From NCBI GenBank assembly GCA_009692185.1, contig SHZT01000001.1, forward strand, positions 62,001 through 126,000: DNA of 64,000 nucleotides, read 5' to 3'. Below, one piece after another: positions 43,421 to 52,294 of this stretch. Numbering within the stretch: the stretch's first letter is position 1; each line of letters opens with the position of its first letter. The translations under genes were made by a program, and so were the position numbers. The notes below the pieces were generated by a model. It was not told the origin of the DNA, did not search any database, and saw nothing but the letters and a program-made list of their open reading frames with translations. This DNA is from Gemmatimonadota bacterium. Its GTDB lineage: Bacteria; Gemmatimonadota; Gemmatimonadetes; Gemmatimonadales; GWC2-71-9.

Positions 43421-45442
43421 TCAGAATTGCCTCATGAGATCGCTCCGGGACTCCCCGGGGCCGTTCCGCGTCCGCCAATACGTGCCACCCGAGGTCTTCC
43501 CCACGTTCCCCCTCTCCCGTATTGGAGAGGGGGTCAGGGGGTGAGGAACCGGGCGCAGCGGGTCCCGTCCAGCCAGCCGCAGGAATGCCCCGGTGGGGGC
43601 CAGCAACAAATAGTACGCTGCGCCTAGCAGGACCGGCGACGTGACGCGTGACAAGGCCCGCCCGAGCAAACCCCACGCGCGACGCAACGTCCTCCAGGCG
43701 CCATGAGGCAGTCCGCCGCCGTCCACGGCGACCGGAGCGGACGATTGGGCGCCCTTGTCCAACAGCACCGGGCCCAGGACCAGGTAGTCGAGGTTTGTCC
43801 GCATGAAGGACCCGTAGGCATCCTCCGGCGTACACACGATCGGCTCTCCACGGAGATTGAACGACGTGTTGAGCAATACCGCGCATCCGGTTTGCCGCTC
43901 GAATTCAATGAGCAGGGAGTGGAACCGTGGATTCCGTTCGCGATCCACGGTCTGGACGCGGGCCGAGCCATCTACGTGGGTCACGGCGGGAATGCCGCGG
44001 TCCGGTTTGACCCTGACGACCAGGGTCATGTACGGCGCGTCGCCATCCAGGGCGAAGTAGTCCGTCACCCGTTCCCGGACAACGCTCGGCGCAAACGGCC
44101 GGAACTCCTCCCTCAGTTTGACCTTCACGTTCACCGTATCCCGCATGGCTGACGCGCGCGGGTCGGCGAGGATCGACCGGGCGCCAAGCGCTCGCGGCCC
44201 GAATTCCATTCGCCCGCTGAACCACCCGATCACCTTGCCCTGCGCGAGGAGCCCGGCCACCTCGGGGAGTAGATCCCGGTCGCCGAGTCTCCGGAACCGC
44301 GCGCCCAGCCGGGTCAGTCGTTGCTCGATGTCGTCGTCCGGAAAGGACGGCCCGAGGAACGAGCCGTGCATGGCGTCATCCACCGGGGCCGCTCGCTCGT
44401 TCTTCAAATGGCGGTGCCACGCGAGCAGGGCGGCACCGAGGGCGCCTCCCGCGTCACCGGCCGCCGGCTGCACCCACACTCGGCGGAACGGCCCCTCGCG
44501 GACCACCTTCCCATTGGCGACGCCGTTGAGCGCCACGCCCCCGGCCAGGCACAGGTTTTCCATTCCGGTGTCGCGGTGCGCGGTGCGGGCCATGCGAAGG
44601 ACAATCTCTTCGCACACGTCCTGCACCGACCGTGCGAGGTCTTTCTCCCGCTGGGTAATGGGTGACTCGGGAACCCGGGGCGGCCCGCCGAACGCCGCGT
44701 GAAACGCGTCGCTGGTCATGGTGAGGCCAGCCAGGTAGTTGAAATACGCCTGGTTGAGCCGAAACGAGCCGTCTTCCTTGAGGTCCACCACGTCGTCCAG
44801 AATGCGCTGCGCGTAGGTCGGACGGCCGTACGGCGCGAGGCCCATCACCCTGTACTCGTCGGAATTGACGCTGAAGCCCGTATAATGCGTGAAGGCCGAA
44901 TACAGCAGGCCGAGGGAATCGGGCCACCGGAGCTCCGACGTGAGCTCTACGTCGTTGCCGCGTCCGACACCGATCGTGGCGGTGGCCCACTCGCCCACGC
45001 CATCCATGGTCAGAATGGCCGCCTCGGGGAACGGCGACGGGAAAAACGCACTGGCCGCGTGAGACTCGTGATGCTCGGCAAAGAGCAACTGGCCCTTATA
45101 GTCCAGGCCGCGCCGAATGCGTCGTTCGGTATCCAGCTTTTCGCGGAGCCACGCCGGGCCCGCGCGCAAGAACGAGCCGAACCCGCGCGGGGCCACCGAG
45201 AGCCAGGTCTCGAGGATCCGTTCGAACTTGAGCAGGGGTTTGTCGTAGAAGGCGACGAGCGCGAGATCCCGGCCGCTGATCCCCGCTGTGCCCAGGCAAT
45301 ACTCCACCGCCCGCGCGGGGAACGCCGCATCGCCCTTCACGCGGGTGAAACGCTCCTCCTGGGCGGCGGCGACAATCTCGCCGTCTTTCAGCAAACAGGC
45401 GGCGCTGTCGTGGTAAAACGCGGAGAGGCCGAGGATATACAC
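43421..45442 (-). CDS. NodU/CmcH-type O-carbamoyltransferase
   Basis: 673 residues from the GTG at 45442 (VYILGLSAFYHDSAACLL, the normal family start); the frame stays open to a GTG at 45460. FAEHHESHAASAFFPSPF, LTMDGVGEWATATIG, LCLAGGVALNGVANGK and FNLRGEPIVCTPEDA are the conserved blocks. It O-carbamoylates a sugar using carbamoyl phosphate and ATP through a carbamoyl-adenylate. After the family end there are extra C-terminal residues from a membrane-like stretch and a repeat-derived tail (PHPLTPSPIRERG). The next gene is its DUF5989 partner. Confidence 0.92.
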   Translation of the reverse strand: MYILGLSAFYHDSAACLLKDGEIVAAAQEERFTRVKGDAAFPARAVEYCLGTAGISGRDLALVAFYDKPLLKFERILETWLSVAPRGFGSFLRAGPAWLREKLDTERRIRRGLDYKGQLLFAEHHESHAASAFFPSPFPEAAILTMDGVGEWATATIGVGRGNDVELTSELRWPDSLGLLYSAFTHYTGFSVNSDEYRVMGLAPYGRPTYAQRILDDVVDLKEDGSFRLNQAYFNYLAGLTMTSDAFHAAFGGPPRVPESPITQREKDLARSVQDVCEEIVLRMARTAHRDTGMENLCLAGGVALNGVANGKVVREGPFRRVWVQPAAGDAGGALGAALLAWHRHLKNERAAPVDDAMHGSFLGPSFPDDDIEQRLTRLGARFRRLGDRDLLPEVAGLLAQGKVIGWFSGRMEFGPRALGARSILADPRASAMRDTVNVKVKLREEFRPFAPSVVRERVTDYFALDGDAPYMTLVVRVKPDRGIPAVTHVDGSARVQTVDRERNPRFHSLLIEFERQTGCAVLLNTSFNLRGEPIVCTPEDAYGSFMRTNLDYLVLGPVLLDKGAQSSAPVAVDGGGLPHGAWRTLRRAWGLLGRALSRVTSPVLLGAAYYLLLAPTGAFLRLAGRDPLRPVPHPLTPSPIRERGNVGKTSGGTYWRTRNGPGESRSDLMRQF
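43508..43533. repeat. REP-like palindrome inside the carbamoyltransferase 3' end
   Basis: CCCCCTCTCC (43508-43517) and GGAGAGGGGG (43524-43533) are perfect 10-bp arms with a 6-nt loop. On the minus strand it is read as part of PHPLTPSPIRERG, a peptide commonly produced when dispersed REP-type elements fall in genes. Its presence in many copies in the genome cannot be seen here. Confidence 0.65.
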
Positions 45443-45481
45443 AGGGGCGAAGATAACCACTGGCGGTGATTACATTCTGCC

Positions 45482-46561
45482 ATGCCGCGCGTGAAACCGT
45501 CTGTCCTCGCCGTCTGCCTTTTCTCGTCTCCGGGTGCCATCGCCGACAGCTTTCAGACGCTCTGCCGCTCTCTCGCGAGCCAGAGCGATCTGTCGGTGTT
45601 GACGTCCGACGTGATTCGGGACCGGGACATTCCGGGCGCAGCGGCTCGCCTGTACATCGATGGACCACGATTTCATCCCGTGCGCTGGATGTCCCCGGCA
45701 ACCTGGGGCCCGATCCGGGAGTTCGTTCAGCGACGGGAGTTCGACCTGCTGTTTCTCTATTCGGAGCACCCGCTCCACGTCCCGGTCGGGATGCTGGCCC
45801 GGGCACGCCGCACGCTCTTCTGGTGCCTCGACCCTAAGTCACATTCGGGAAACCCCACCTACATTCGCGCCCTGCACGGAGCGGCGAAACGGGCCCTGGC
45901 CGCCCGCGCCGACACCGTGGTCGTAGCATGCGAGGCCCTGAAACGGCAAATGTGCGACCGGTACGGGGTGCCGCCGGCGCGGGTGATGACCACCTTTCAC
46001 GGCGTGCTCGACAACCTGATCTTCCCCGACGTGCGGCCCGCGCCGGTGCGGGATATCGACGTCCTGTTCTTCGGCCGGCTGGACTACTACAAGGGACTGG
46101 ACGTGCTGGGGGACGCCATCCGGCTGCTGCAGGCGCGCGGGCGAACGCCGCGGGTCGTGATCGCCGGCGCCGGCCCATACGTCGTGCCGCCAACGCCCGG
46201 CGCGACGCTCGACACCCGCTACCTGCCCGATCGCGAACTCGTGGAGCTCGTCGCCCGCGCGAGAATCGTCGTGATGCCCTACCACGATGCCACGGGCAGC
46301 CAGGTTCCCCAGACGGCGTACTCGTATGGCACCCCCGTAGTCGCCACGACGGTGGGATGTCTGCGCGAATATGTCGAGGATGGTGTGACCGGCCTCCTGG
46401 TGCCGCCCCGGGACCCGGCGCGCCTGGCCGACGCGCTGGAGCTGCTGTTGTCCGATGGTGTGCTGTGGAACTCGCTGAGCAGGAACGCTCTCGACCGGGC
46501 GAAGACCACGTTTGCGAACGAGCCGCTTACAACCCAGTTGCTCGCACGGGCATTGTCATAG
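45482..46561 (+). CDS. Glycosyltransferase family 4
   Basis: 359 residues. The donor-binding half has VLFFGRLDYYKGLDVLGDAI, VVMPYHDATGSQVPQTAYSYG and TVGCLREYVEDGVTGLLV, which fit GT4. The N-terminal half is less conserved. It is transcribed divergently from the carbamoyltransferase with only 39 bp between the starts, and TACATT ends 5 nt before the ATG, so the message may be leaderless. Its 3' end overlaps the rarA 3' end by 6 bp. It marks the right edge of the main polysaccharide locus. Confidence 0.87.
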   Translation: MPRVKPSVLAVCLFSSPGAIADSFQTLCRSLASQSDLSVLTSDVIRDRDIPGAAARLYIDGPRFHPVRWMSPATWGPIREFVQRREFDLLFLYSEHPLHVPVGMLARARRTLFWCLDPKSHSGNPTYIRALHGAAKRALAARADTVVVACEALKRQMCDRYGVPPARVMTTFHGVLDNLIFPDVRPAPVRDIDVLFFGRLDYYKGLDVLGDAIRLLQARGRTPRVVIAGAGPYVVPPTPGATLDTRYLPDRELVELVARARIVVMPYHDATGSQVPQTAYSYGTPVVATTVGCLREYVEDGVTGLLVPPRDPARLADALELLLSDGVLWNSLSRNALDRAKTTFANEPLTTQLLARALS

Positions 46562-47881
46562 GCCGAGTTTGTCGCGCCACGCCGTGAGGCGCTTACCCAC
46601 TTCCTGCTCGAACCCCCGATCGCTCGGCTCGTACCACTTCGCTCCACGAAGGGCGTCCGGCAAGTAGACCTGTCCGGCCGCGAACCCGCCGTCCTCCGCG
46701 TGGTCATACCGGTACCCGGCTCCGTACTTGAGGTCCTTCATGAGCGGCGTCGGCGCGTTCCGGATATGCAGCGGCACGGGCTCAGCGGGATGCTCGCGCG
46801 CGGCGTCCGTGGCCTTGCCCCACGCCGCGTACACCCGGTTCGACTTGGGCGCCGTCGCCAGGTAGACCACCGCCTCGGCCAGCGCCAGTTCGCCTTCCGG
46901 TGACCCAAGGAAGTGATACGCGTCCTTTGCCGTCACGCAGATTGACAGCGCGGCGGGATCCGCCAGGCCAATATCCTCGGTCGCGATCCGTACGATGCGG
47001 CGAGCGAGGTACAGCCCATCTTCGCCAGCCGAAAGCATGCGGGCGAGCCAGTAGAGCGCCCCCTCCACGTCGCTCCCCCGCACGGCCTTGTGCAGGGCGG
47101 AAACCAGGTTGTAGTGCTCCTCCCCGGCCTTGTCATACCGCGGCATCCGCTTTGCCAGGACTGCCTCAATCGCATCGCGGGTAATGGGGGCGCCGCCCGC
47201 ACCGCGACCGTGCTCCATGACAGCCTCAAGCGCGTTGAGCGCCCGCCGGGCGTCGCCGTCGGCCTGCGTGACCAGCACGTCGAGGGCATCGGGGGCGAGC
47301 TGTACGGTTCCCGTTTCCCCTTTCCCTTTTCCCTCCTTCTCGATCGCCCGCTCGACGATGGCCCGCACGTGTTCCGCCTTGAGCGGCTCGAGCACGAAGA
47401 CCCGCACGCGCGAGAGCAACGCCGACGTTATCTCGAACGACGGGTTCTCGGTGGTCGCCCCGATCAGCGTGACGATTCCCTTCTCAACCCACGGAAGAAA
47501 CGCGTCCTGCTGGGCACGATTGAACCGGTGGATCTCGTCGCAGAACAGGATGGTGCCCCGCCCTTCCTTTTTCAGCCGGTCCTCCGCATCCGCGGTGATC
47601 TCGCGGACGCGCGGCACGCCGTCCGTGACGGCGGAGAACGGCTCAAAGTGACGGTCGGTGTAGTTGGCGATCAGGCGGGCGAGCGTCGTCTTCCCGGAGC
47701 CGGGCGGCCCCCAGAACACCATGCTCGTGACCTCGCCGCGGCGGATTACCTCGCGGAGCGGCTTCCCTTCGCCGAGCAGCTGGTCCTGGCCCAGGAAATC
47801 ATCGAGGGTCCGCGGGCGCATCCGCGCGGCGAGCGGCTCGCGGTGGGAGGATGAAAAGAGGGTTGGCTCGTCTTTGGGCAC
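46556..47881 (-). CDS. rarA: Replication-associated recombination protein A (RarA/MgsA)
   Basis: 441 residues from a GTG at 47881, 5 bp after the transporter stop. [16 protein letters not shown] starts the AAA+ domain; Walker [10 protein letters not shown] is at residues 58-66 and Walker B CDEIHRFN near 115. The C-terminal part has AEDIGLAD-like [13 protein letters not shown] and [15 protein letters not shown], as in MgsA/RarA. It acts at stalled replication forks. Around residues 180-192 the sequence [11 protein letters not shown] comes from a purine-rich repeat tract and is not normally in the family. Confidence 0.93.
   Translation of the reverse strand: MPKDEPTLFSSSHREPLAARMRPRTLDDFLGQDQLLGEGKPLREVIRRGEVTSMVFWGPPGSGKTTLARLIANYTDRHFEPFSAVTDGVPRVREITADAEDRLKKEGRGTILFCDEIHRFNRAQQDAFLPWVEKGIVTLIGATTENPSFEITSALLSRVRVFVLEPLKAEHVRAIVERAIEKEGKGKGETGTVQLAPDALDVLVTQADGDARRALNALEAVMEHGRGAGGAPITRDAIEAVLAKRMPRYDKAGEEHYNLVSALHKAVRGSDVEGALYWLARMLSAGEDGLYLARRIVRIATEDIGLADPAALSICVTAKDAYHFLGSPEGELALAEAVVYLATAPKSNRVYAAWGKATDAAREHPAEPVPLHIRNAPTPLMKDLKYGAGYRYDHAEDGGFAAGQVYLPDALRGAKWYEPSDRGFEQEVGKRLTAWRDKLGL
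47308..47341. repeat. Polypyrimidine/polypurine tract inside rarA
   Basis: The plus strand holds runs of TTTCCC and TTTTCCC with small variations (34 bases almost all pyrimidine). On the coding strand this is read as EGKGKGETG. Very similar tracts lie in alaS, recX and the recX-alaS gap. Confidence 0.8.
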
Positions 47882-47886
47882 GGGGT

Positions 47887-48609
47887 TCAACCCGCCCCGG
47901 CCATGCGCAGCAATTCGCGGGCGAGCAGGAACCCTGCGGCGCCACTGAAGAATGCGAACTGGAGATACCACCCGTGCTTTCCCTGGAACTCCGGCACGAG
48001 GTTGGACGCACCGACGTAGAGCGTGACGCCGCCGGACAGCGCGAGCCCGTGCACCGACAGGAAGCTCACCCAGTCGGTCACCAGCACACCCACGATGGTC
48101 GCCGCGCCCAGGAGTGCCGCGGAGCCCACCGCCTGGGCCGGCCGCTTGCCGCCGGCAATCTGGAGGCTCGAAATGGTCACGCCCTCGGGCAGCTTGTGCA
48201 GGAACACGGCAAGGAACAGGAGGATGCCCAGCTCACGGGACACTGCGAACCCGCTGGCGATGGCCACGCCGTCGAAGAACGTGTGAAGCAAGAGCCCCAC
48301 CAGCGCGCTCGCGCCGGCGATCTCGCTCACGCTGTGGGTCTCTTCGCCGAAGTGGAAGTGCTGGGTCGCGGTGTGCTGGGTGAGATGAACGAGCAGGTAC
48401 CCCGCCAAGGCGTACCCGGCCGCCAGGTTGCCGCCCCGCGCCAGGGCCTCCGGCAGGACCTCCATGATCGCGACCGAGAGCATGAACCCCGCCCCGAACG
48501 CCAGCATACCCTCGATGAACTTGAGGCCGGCTTTCGCACCGCGGGCCACGGCCAGCCCGCCGACGATGTTGCCCGCGGCCGCCACCACGGCGTAGAGCAG
48601 TGCCGTCAC
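47887..48609 (-). CDS. ZIP-family metal transporter
   Basis: 240 residues from a GTG overlapping the nucleotidyltransferase stop. About eight membrane segments are visible, with the metal-path motifs HTFFDGVAIASG in helix IV and LHKLPEGVTISSL in helix V, both with the histidines typical of ZIP proteins. A histidine-rich loop (THSVSEI region and HTATQHFHFGEE) lies between. It probably imports zinc or another divalent metal. No regulator is nearby. Confidence 0.88.
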   Translation of the reverse strand: MTALLYAVVAAAGNIVGGLAVARGAKAGLKFIEGMLAFGAGFMLSVAIMEVLPEALARGGNLAAGYALAGYLLVHLTQHTATQHFHFGEETHSVSEIAGASALVGLLLHTFFDGVAIASGFAVSRELGILLFLAVFLHKLPEGVTISSLQIAGGKRPAQAVGSAALLGAATIVGVLVTDWVSFLSVHGLALSGGVTLYVGASNLVPEFQGKHGWYLQFAFFSGAAGFLLARELLRMAGAG

Positions 48610-49832
48610 GTCCTGGGCTCCGCCGCCAAGGCCTTCGCGGCTTCCAGGAGGTGCTCTTTCGTATTGCGCGCCGGATCGGCAAGCACGACACCGAGCAGGC
48701 GCCTGAGAATGACGCCGAGACCGGGGCCAGCCGGCACGCCGATGTCCTGTAGGTCCCGGCCGGTCACGACAAGATCCCCCAGTGAAAGCGGCGCGCCGGC
48801 CGCCCGCACACGCGTCACCGCGTCCCCCAGGCGAGCTCCGGCTGTTGGGTCGCTCACCGCCGCCAGGATCACCAGGTCGTCCACGCTGGCGAAGGCCGAG
48901 GACATCCAGCGCCGCACGTCCCCGTCACGCGCGGGATCCGGCCAACGGTCCCGGTGTGCCGCAACTCGGCGGCCGCGTTCCGTCTCTGCGTTCGCCGCCC
49001 GGAGGCGCGTGAGTGTCGCGGCCGGGTCCCTCGACAGGTAGGCAGTCATGAGGACCGGGTCACGAGTGGGGAACCGGTCCAGCCCTTCCGAGCGGGTTTC
49101 ATCGATTTCCGGCAACCACCGTTCCAGGGCCCCAACCTCCCCCCAACGTTTCACGACGTCCGCAGGCCGCTCCGCGGAAACCAGGGCGCCAAACCATTCG
49201 CCCCGCACCCGCTCCGCCGAAAGATGCTGCAGGCCGGGCGACTCGGCGCGAGCCGCGGCCCACGTGGCCGCTTCGATGGCGAATCCAAACCGCGTCGAAA
49301 ACCGGATGGCGCGGAGTATGCGGAGATAATCCTCGCGGAACCGGCGCTCCGGCTCGCCAACCGCCCGCACGATGCCCTTCCCCAGGTCCCCCCGCCCGTC
49401 GAACGGATCGCGCCATTCATGCCGCAGCGGATGGTGCGCGATCGCATTGATGGTGAAATCCCGGCGGGCCAGGTCTTCGTCCAGGCTGACGCCGAACTCC
49501 ACCACCGCGTGACGACCGTCGGTCTTCACGTCGCGCCGGAACGTCGTGACCTCGTGCGGCCTCCGGTGGCGGTCCAGCACTGCGACCGTCCCGTGTTCCA
49601 CCCCGAGCGGAACCGTGTGCGAGAAGATCCGCTGGACATCGCCGGGGGTCGCGGCGGTCGCGAGGTCGAAGTCCTTGTTCTCGCGTTGCAGCAGGTTGTC
49701 CCGCACCGCGCCGCCGACGCACCATGTCTCGAACCCGGCGGCCTCGAGCTGGCGCGCGATGGCGAGAACCTCCTCGGGAATCGGGAGCGCAGGCGGAAAG
49801 GCCGCGGCAGGACCCGGTTTCGGGATGGACAC
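48606..49832 (-). CDS. CCA-adding enzyme / poly(A) polymerase family nucleotidyltransferase
   Basis: 408 residues. The head domain has CVGGAVRDNLLQRENKDFDLAT (Asp-x-Asp catalytic pair in KDFDLA) and RRDFTINAIA, and the neck has the RFREDYLRILRAIRF block. This is the class II nucleotidyltransferase family that includes tRNA CCA-adding enzymes and poly(A) polymerases. No HD domain is obvious. The CCA role is the more likely one as no other candidate is in view. Confidence 0.88.
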   Translation of the reverse strand: MSIPKPGPAAAFPPALPIPEEVLAIARQLEAAGFETWCVGGAVRDNLLQRENKDFDLATAATPGDVQRIFSHTVPLGVEHGTVAVLDRHRRPHEVTTFRRDVKTDGRHAVVEFGVSLDEDLARRDFTINAIAHHPLRHEWRDPFDGRGDLGKGIVRAVGEPERRFREDYLRILRAIRFSTRFGFAIEAATWAAARAESPGLQHLSAERVRGEWFGALVSAERPADVVKRWGEVGALERWLPEIDETRSEGLDRFPTRDPVLMTAYLSRDPAATLTRLRAANAETERGRRVAAHRDRWPDPARDGDVRRWMSSAFASVDDLVILAAVSDPTAGARLGDAVTRVRAAGAPLSLGDLVVTGRDLQDIGVPAGPGLGVILRRLLGVVLADPARNTKEHLLEAAKALAAEPRT

Positions 49833-49882
49833 AGACCAAACGTAGTGAGTACCATTGCTTCACGCGAGAGAATGGAGCATTG

Positions 49883-51541
49883 ATGAGAGTGGTTGTGGGG
49901 GCATGGCTGCTGGTCGTGGCGTTAGCAGCGCCGGTGGACGCGCAGACGCCCGTCGTGCCCGGGGGCGAGCTGGACGCGTATCTGCGCCTGCTCGAGCTCC
50001 GCGGCCAGGTGACCGGCCGACCTCTGATGTTCTTCCCCGGCTCGGCCCGCTGGCCTAGCGCCGTCACCGGCCCCGACCACCCCTGGAGCAACACCTACGC
50101 CTTCCACGCAGGGGGCAAGGCAGTCACGCTCGAGCCGCTCGATGCCGACGCCCGGCTGACGTTCAACTCCGCAATTCCCCACGGCGCAAACGATGGCGTC
50201 CTGTGGGCGGGTCGGGGACTGTCAGGCGTTCTTTCCGCCGGCGCGCGACTGCGGGCGGGCCCGGTCACCGCGACGGTCTACCCCGCGGTGACCTTCGCGC
50301 AGAACCAGCGATTCGACCTGGCGCCGGTCACCTACCCGGGGCTCTCGTCATACGCGTATCCCTGGCAAGGGCTGCAGACGTACCGCGAGTACGCGTACAT
50401 GGACTACCCGCAACGCTTCGGGGACAGGGCGATCACCACAGTCGACTGGGGCCAAAGCGGGGTCCGCCTCAACCTTGGAGCATTCACGGCGGGCGTGTCG
50501 GCTGAGAACCTGTGGTGGGGACCGGCGATGCGTAACCCGATCCTGATGAGCACCACAGCCGGAGGGTTTCCGCACGTCGACCTCGGCACGGGCCGGCCAC
50601 TATCGGGGAACCTGGGCACCCTCGAAGCACGGCTCGTCTGGGGGGGACTCCGCCAGTCGGAATACTTCGACCCCCGCACACTCGCACCGGCATTGAGTTA
50701 TGAGCCGAGAGCGGATGGCTCCCGTTTTCTCACCGGCGTCGTGCTCGGATACCGGCCGCCAGTCCTCCCTGGTCTCACCGTAGGGCTTTCGAGAGTCCTC
50801 TACCAGGCCTGGCCAGACGGCGGCCTCGGTGCCGGTGAACTCCTGGGCTCCATCGGCCGCTCCTTCAACCCGTTCCTGGACACATTGGCCAATGGACAGC
50901 TCGGCAACGACCTCTGGGACCAGATGATCGCTGTCAGCGCCCGCTGGGTCCTCCCAACGAGCGAGTTCGAGGCGTACGTCGAGTGGGCGAGGAATGACTT
51001 CAGCGGCAACCCCCGGGACCTGATACTCGAACCAGATCACAGCCGAGCATTCACCGCGGGGTTTCAGAAGCTCCTTCACTCGGGCCGGGGAACGATGCGT
51101 CTGGCAGGCGAACTCACCACGCTCGGCCGTTCCCTCACGTTCCTCGAGCGTTCGTCGCTTCCATACTACATGCACTACTTCACTCCCCAGGGCTATACCG
51201 ACCGGGGTCAGCTCGTCGGCGCGGGGATTGGCCCCGGGTCACAGAGCCAGTACATGGGGGTAGACCGTTACTTCGCCAGCGGGCGGTGGGGGGTGTTCCT
51301 GGAACGGGTACGATTCGACGACGACGCGGCGTTTTCGCTGCTTCGCCGGGATAGCGACGGCCTGGTGCTGCACGATGTGGCACTGACGGCCGGCGTGAGC
51401 ACCGTCCGTTTTGCGTCCCGCTTCGACATTATCGGCCAGCTGGAGCTGACCCGCCAGCTCAATCGCTTCCTGATCGACGGCAACGACGTCACCAACGTCA
51501 AGCTCACGTTCGGCCTCAGGTGGCGCACCCCCCGCCCCTAG
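49883..51541 (+). CDS. wzi: Capsule assembly Wzi-like outer-membrane protein
   Basis: 552 residues from the ATG at 49883, which has a GGAG ribosome-binding site and a signal peptide (VVVGAWLLVVALAAPVDA). The rest alternates short hydrophobic and polar stretches as in a beta-barrel, with VSAENLWWGPAMRNPI and the acidic-aromatic pattern seen in the Wzi family. Wzi binds exported polysaccharide at the cell surface. It is transcribed divergently from the nucleotidyltransferase with a 50-bp gap and lies 3 kb from the main locus. Confidence 0.82.
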   Translation: MRVVVGAWLLVVALAAPVDAQTPVVPGGELDAYLRLLELRGQVTGRPLMFFPGSARWPSAVTGPDHPWSNTYAFHAGGKAVTLEPLDADARLTFNSAIPHGANDGVLWAGRGLSGVLSAGARLRAGPVTATVYPAVTFAQNQRFDLAPVTYPGLSSYAYPWQGLQTYREYAYMDYPQRFGDRAITTVDWGQSGVRLNLGAFTAGVSAENLWWGPAMRNPILMSTTAGGFPHVDLGTGRPLSGNLGTLEARLVWGGLRQSEYFDPRTLAPALSYEPRADGSRFLTGVVLGYRPPVLPGLTVGLSRVLYQAWPDGGLGAGELLGSIGRSFNPFLDTLANGQLGNDLWDQMIAVSARWVLPTSEFEAYVEWARNDFSGNPRDLILEPDHSRAFTAGFQKLLHSGRGTMRLAGELTTLGRSLTFLERSSLPYYMHYFTPQGYTDRGQLVGAGIGPGSQSQYMGVDRYFASGRWGVFLERVRFDDDAAFSLLRRDSDGLVLHDVALTAGVSTVRFASRFDIIGQLELTRQLNRFLIDGNDVTNVKLTFGLRWRTPRP

Positions 51542-51554
51542 CTCCACACTCCGC

Positions 51555-52292
51555 TCACCCGCAGAGCACGCTTCCCCCATTCACGTTCAGGATCTCGCCC
51601 GTGATATGCCGCGCCAGCGGCGTACAGAGAAACAGGATCGGTCCCGCGATGTCCTCGGCCGACGCGATACGCCGGAGCGGAATCCCCGCCTCCACCATGG
51701 CCCGGTCCGCGCCCCTGAGCGCCGGCGCGGCCATCTCGGTGTCCACCCAGCCGGGCGCCACGCAGTTGACGGTGATGTCGGGGGCGGCTTCGACGGCGAG
51801 AGACTTCACGAATGCAATCACGGCGCCCTTGGACGAAGCGTAGTCGGCGTGCATGGCCTCGCCCCGCTGACCCGCGGTGCTCGACACGATGACCACCGCC
51901 GAACCCGGCCCCATGGCGCGAACCGCTGCACGCGAACCGAAAAAGACCGAGTCCAGGTTGCTCGCCACCGTGTCGTGCCACTGCTCGTCGGTCATGTCCC
52001 GCACCGCGACGCCGGTCGGCGGCCAGATGCCCGCGTTGGCGATAAACGCGTCGAGCCGGCCGAAGGCGTCGAGCGTGCGCTGAACCGCCGCCTCGTTGCC
52101 GGCCGGCGTGCGCAGGTCTGCCTGGAGCGCGACGCCATTCACCTCGCGCGCCACTTGCTCCGCATCCGCGGCCCGCGTCTGGTAGGTCAGCGCAACCTTC
52201 GCCCCGGCCCGGGCGAAGAGGCGCGCCGTCGCCGCCCCGATCCCGCGCGATCCGCCGGTGACCAGCACCGCCCGGCCCGATAGGTCCAGCAT
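51555..52292 (-). CDS. Short-chain dehydrogenase (FabG-like)
   Basis: 245 residues from the ATG at 52292; a GTG at 52298 overlapping the previous stop is equally possible. VTGGSRGIGAATARLF is the NAD(P) loop, NAGIWPP, SSTAGQRGE and DYASSKGAVIAF (Tyr-x3-Lys) are the catalytic blocks and GEILNVNGGSVLCG the C-terminus. It resembles 3-oxoacyl-ACP reductases but the substrate is not fixed by sequence. Confidence 0.86.
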   Translation of the reverse strand: MLDLSGRAVLVTGGSRGIGAATARLFARAGAKVALTYQTRAADAEQVAREVNGVALQADLRTPAGNEAAVQRTLDAFGRLDAFIANAGIWPPTGVAVRDMTDEQWHDTVASNLDSVFFGSRAAVRAMGPGSAVVIVSSTAGQRGEAMHADYASSKGAVIAFVKSLAVEAAPDITVNCVAPGWVDTEMAAPALRGADRAMVEAGIPLRRIASAEDIAGPILFLCTPLARHITGEILNVNGGSVLCG

Positions 52293-52294
52293 CG

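Noticed and set aside
43508-43533. Palindrome as a terminator for the carbamoyltransferase
   Set aside because: It lies inside the reading frame, has no T-run, and the DUF5989 gene downstream needs read-through.
49724-49882. N-terminal extension of the Wzi gene to 49724
   Set aside because: The ATG at 49883 has a ribosome-binding site and is followed by a signal peptide; the extension overlaps the divergent gene.
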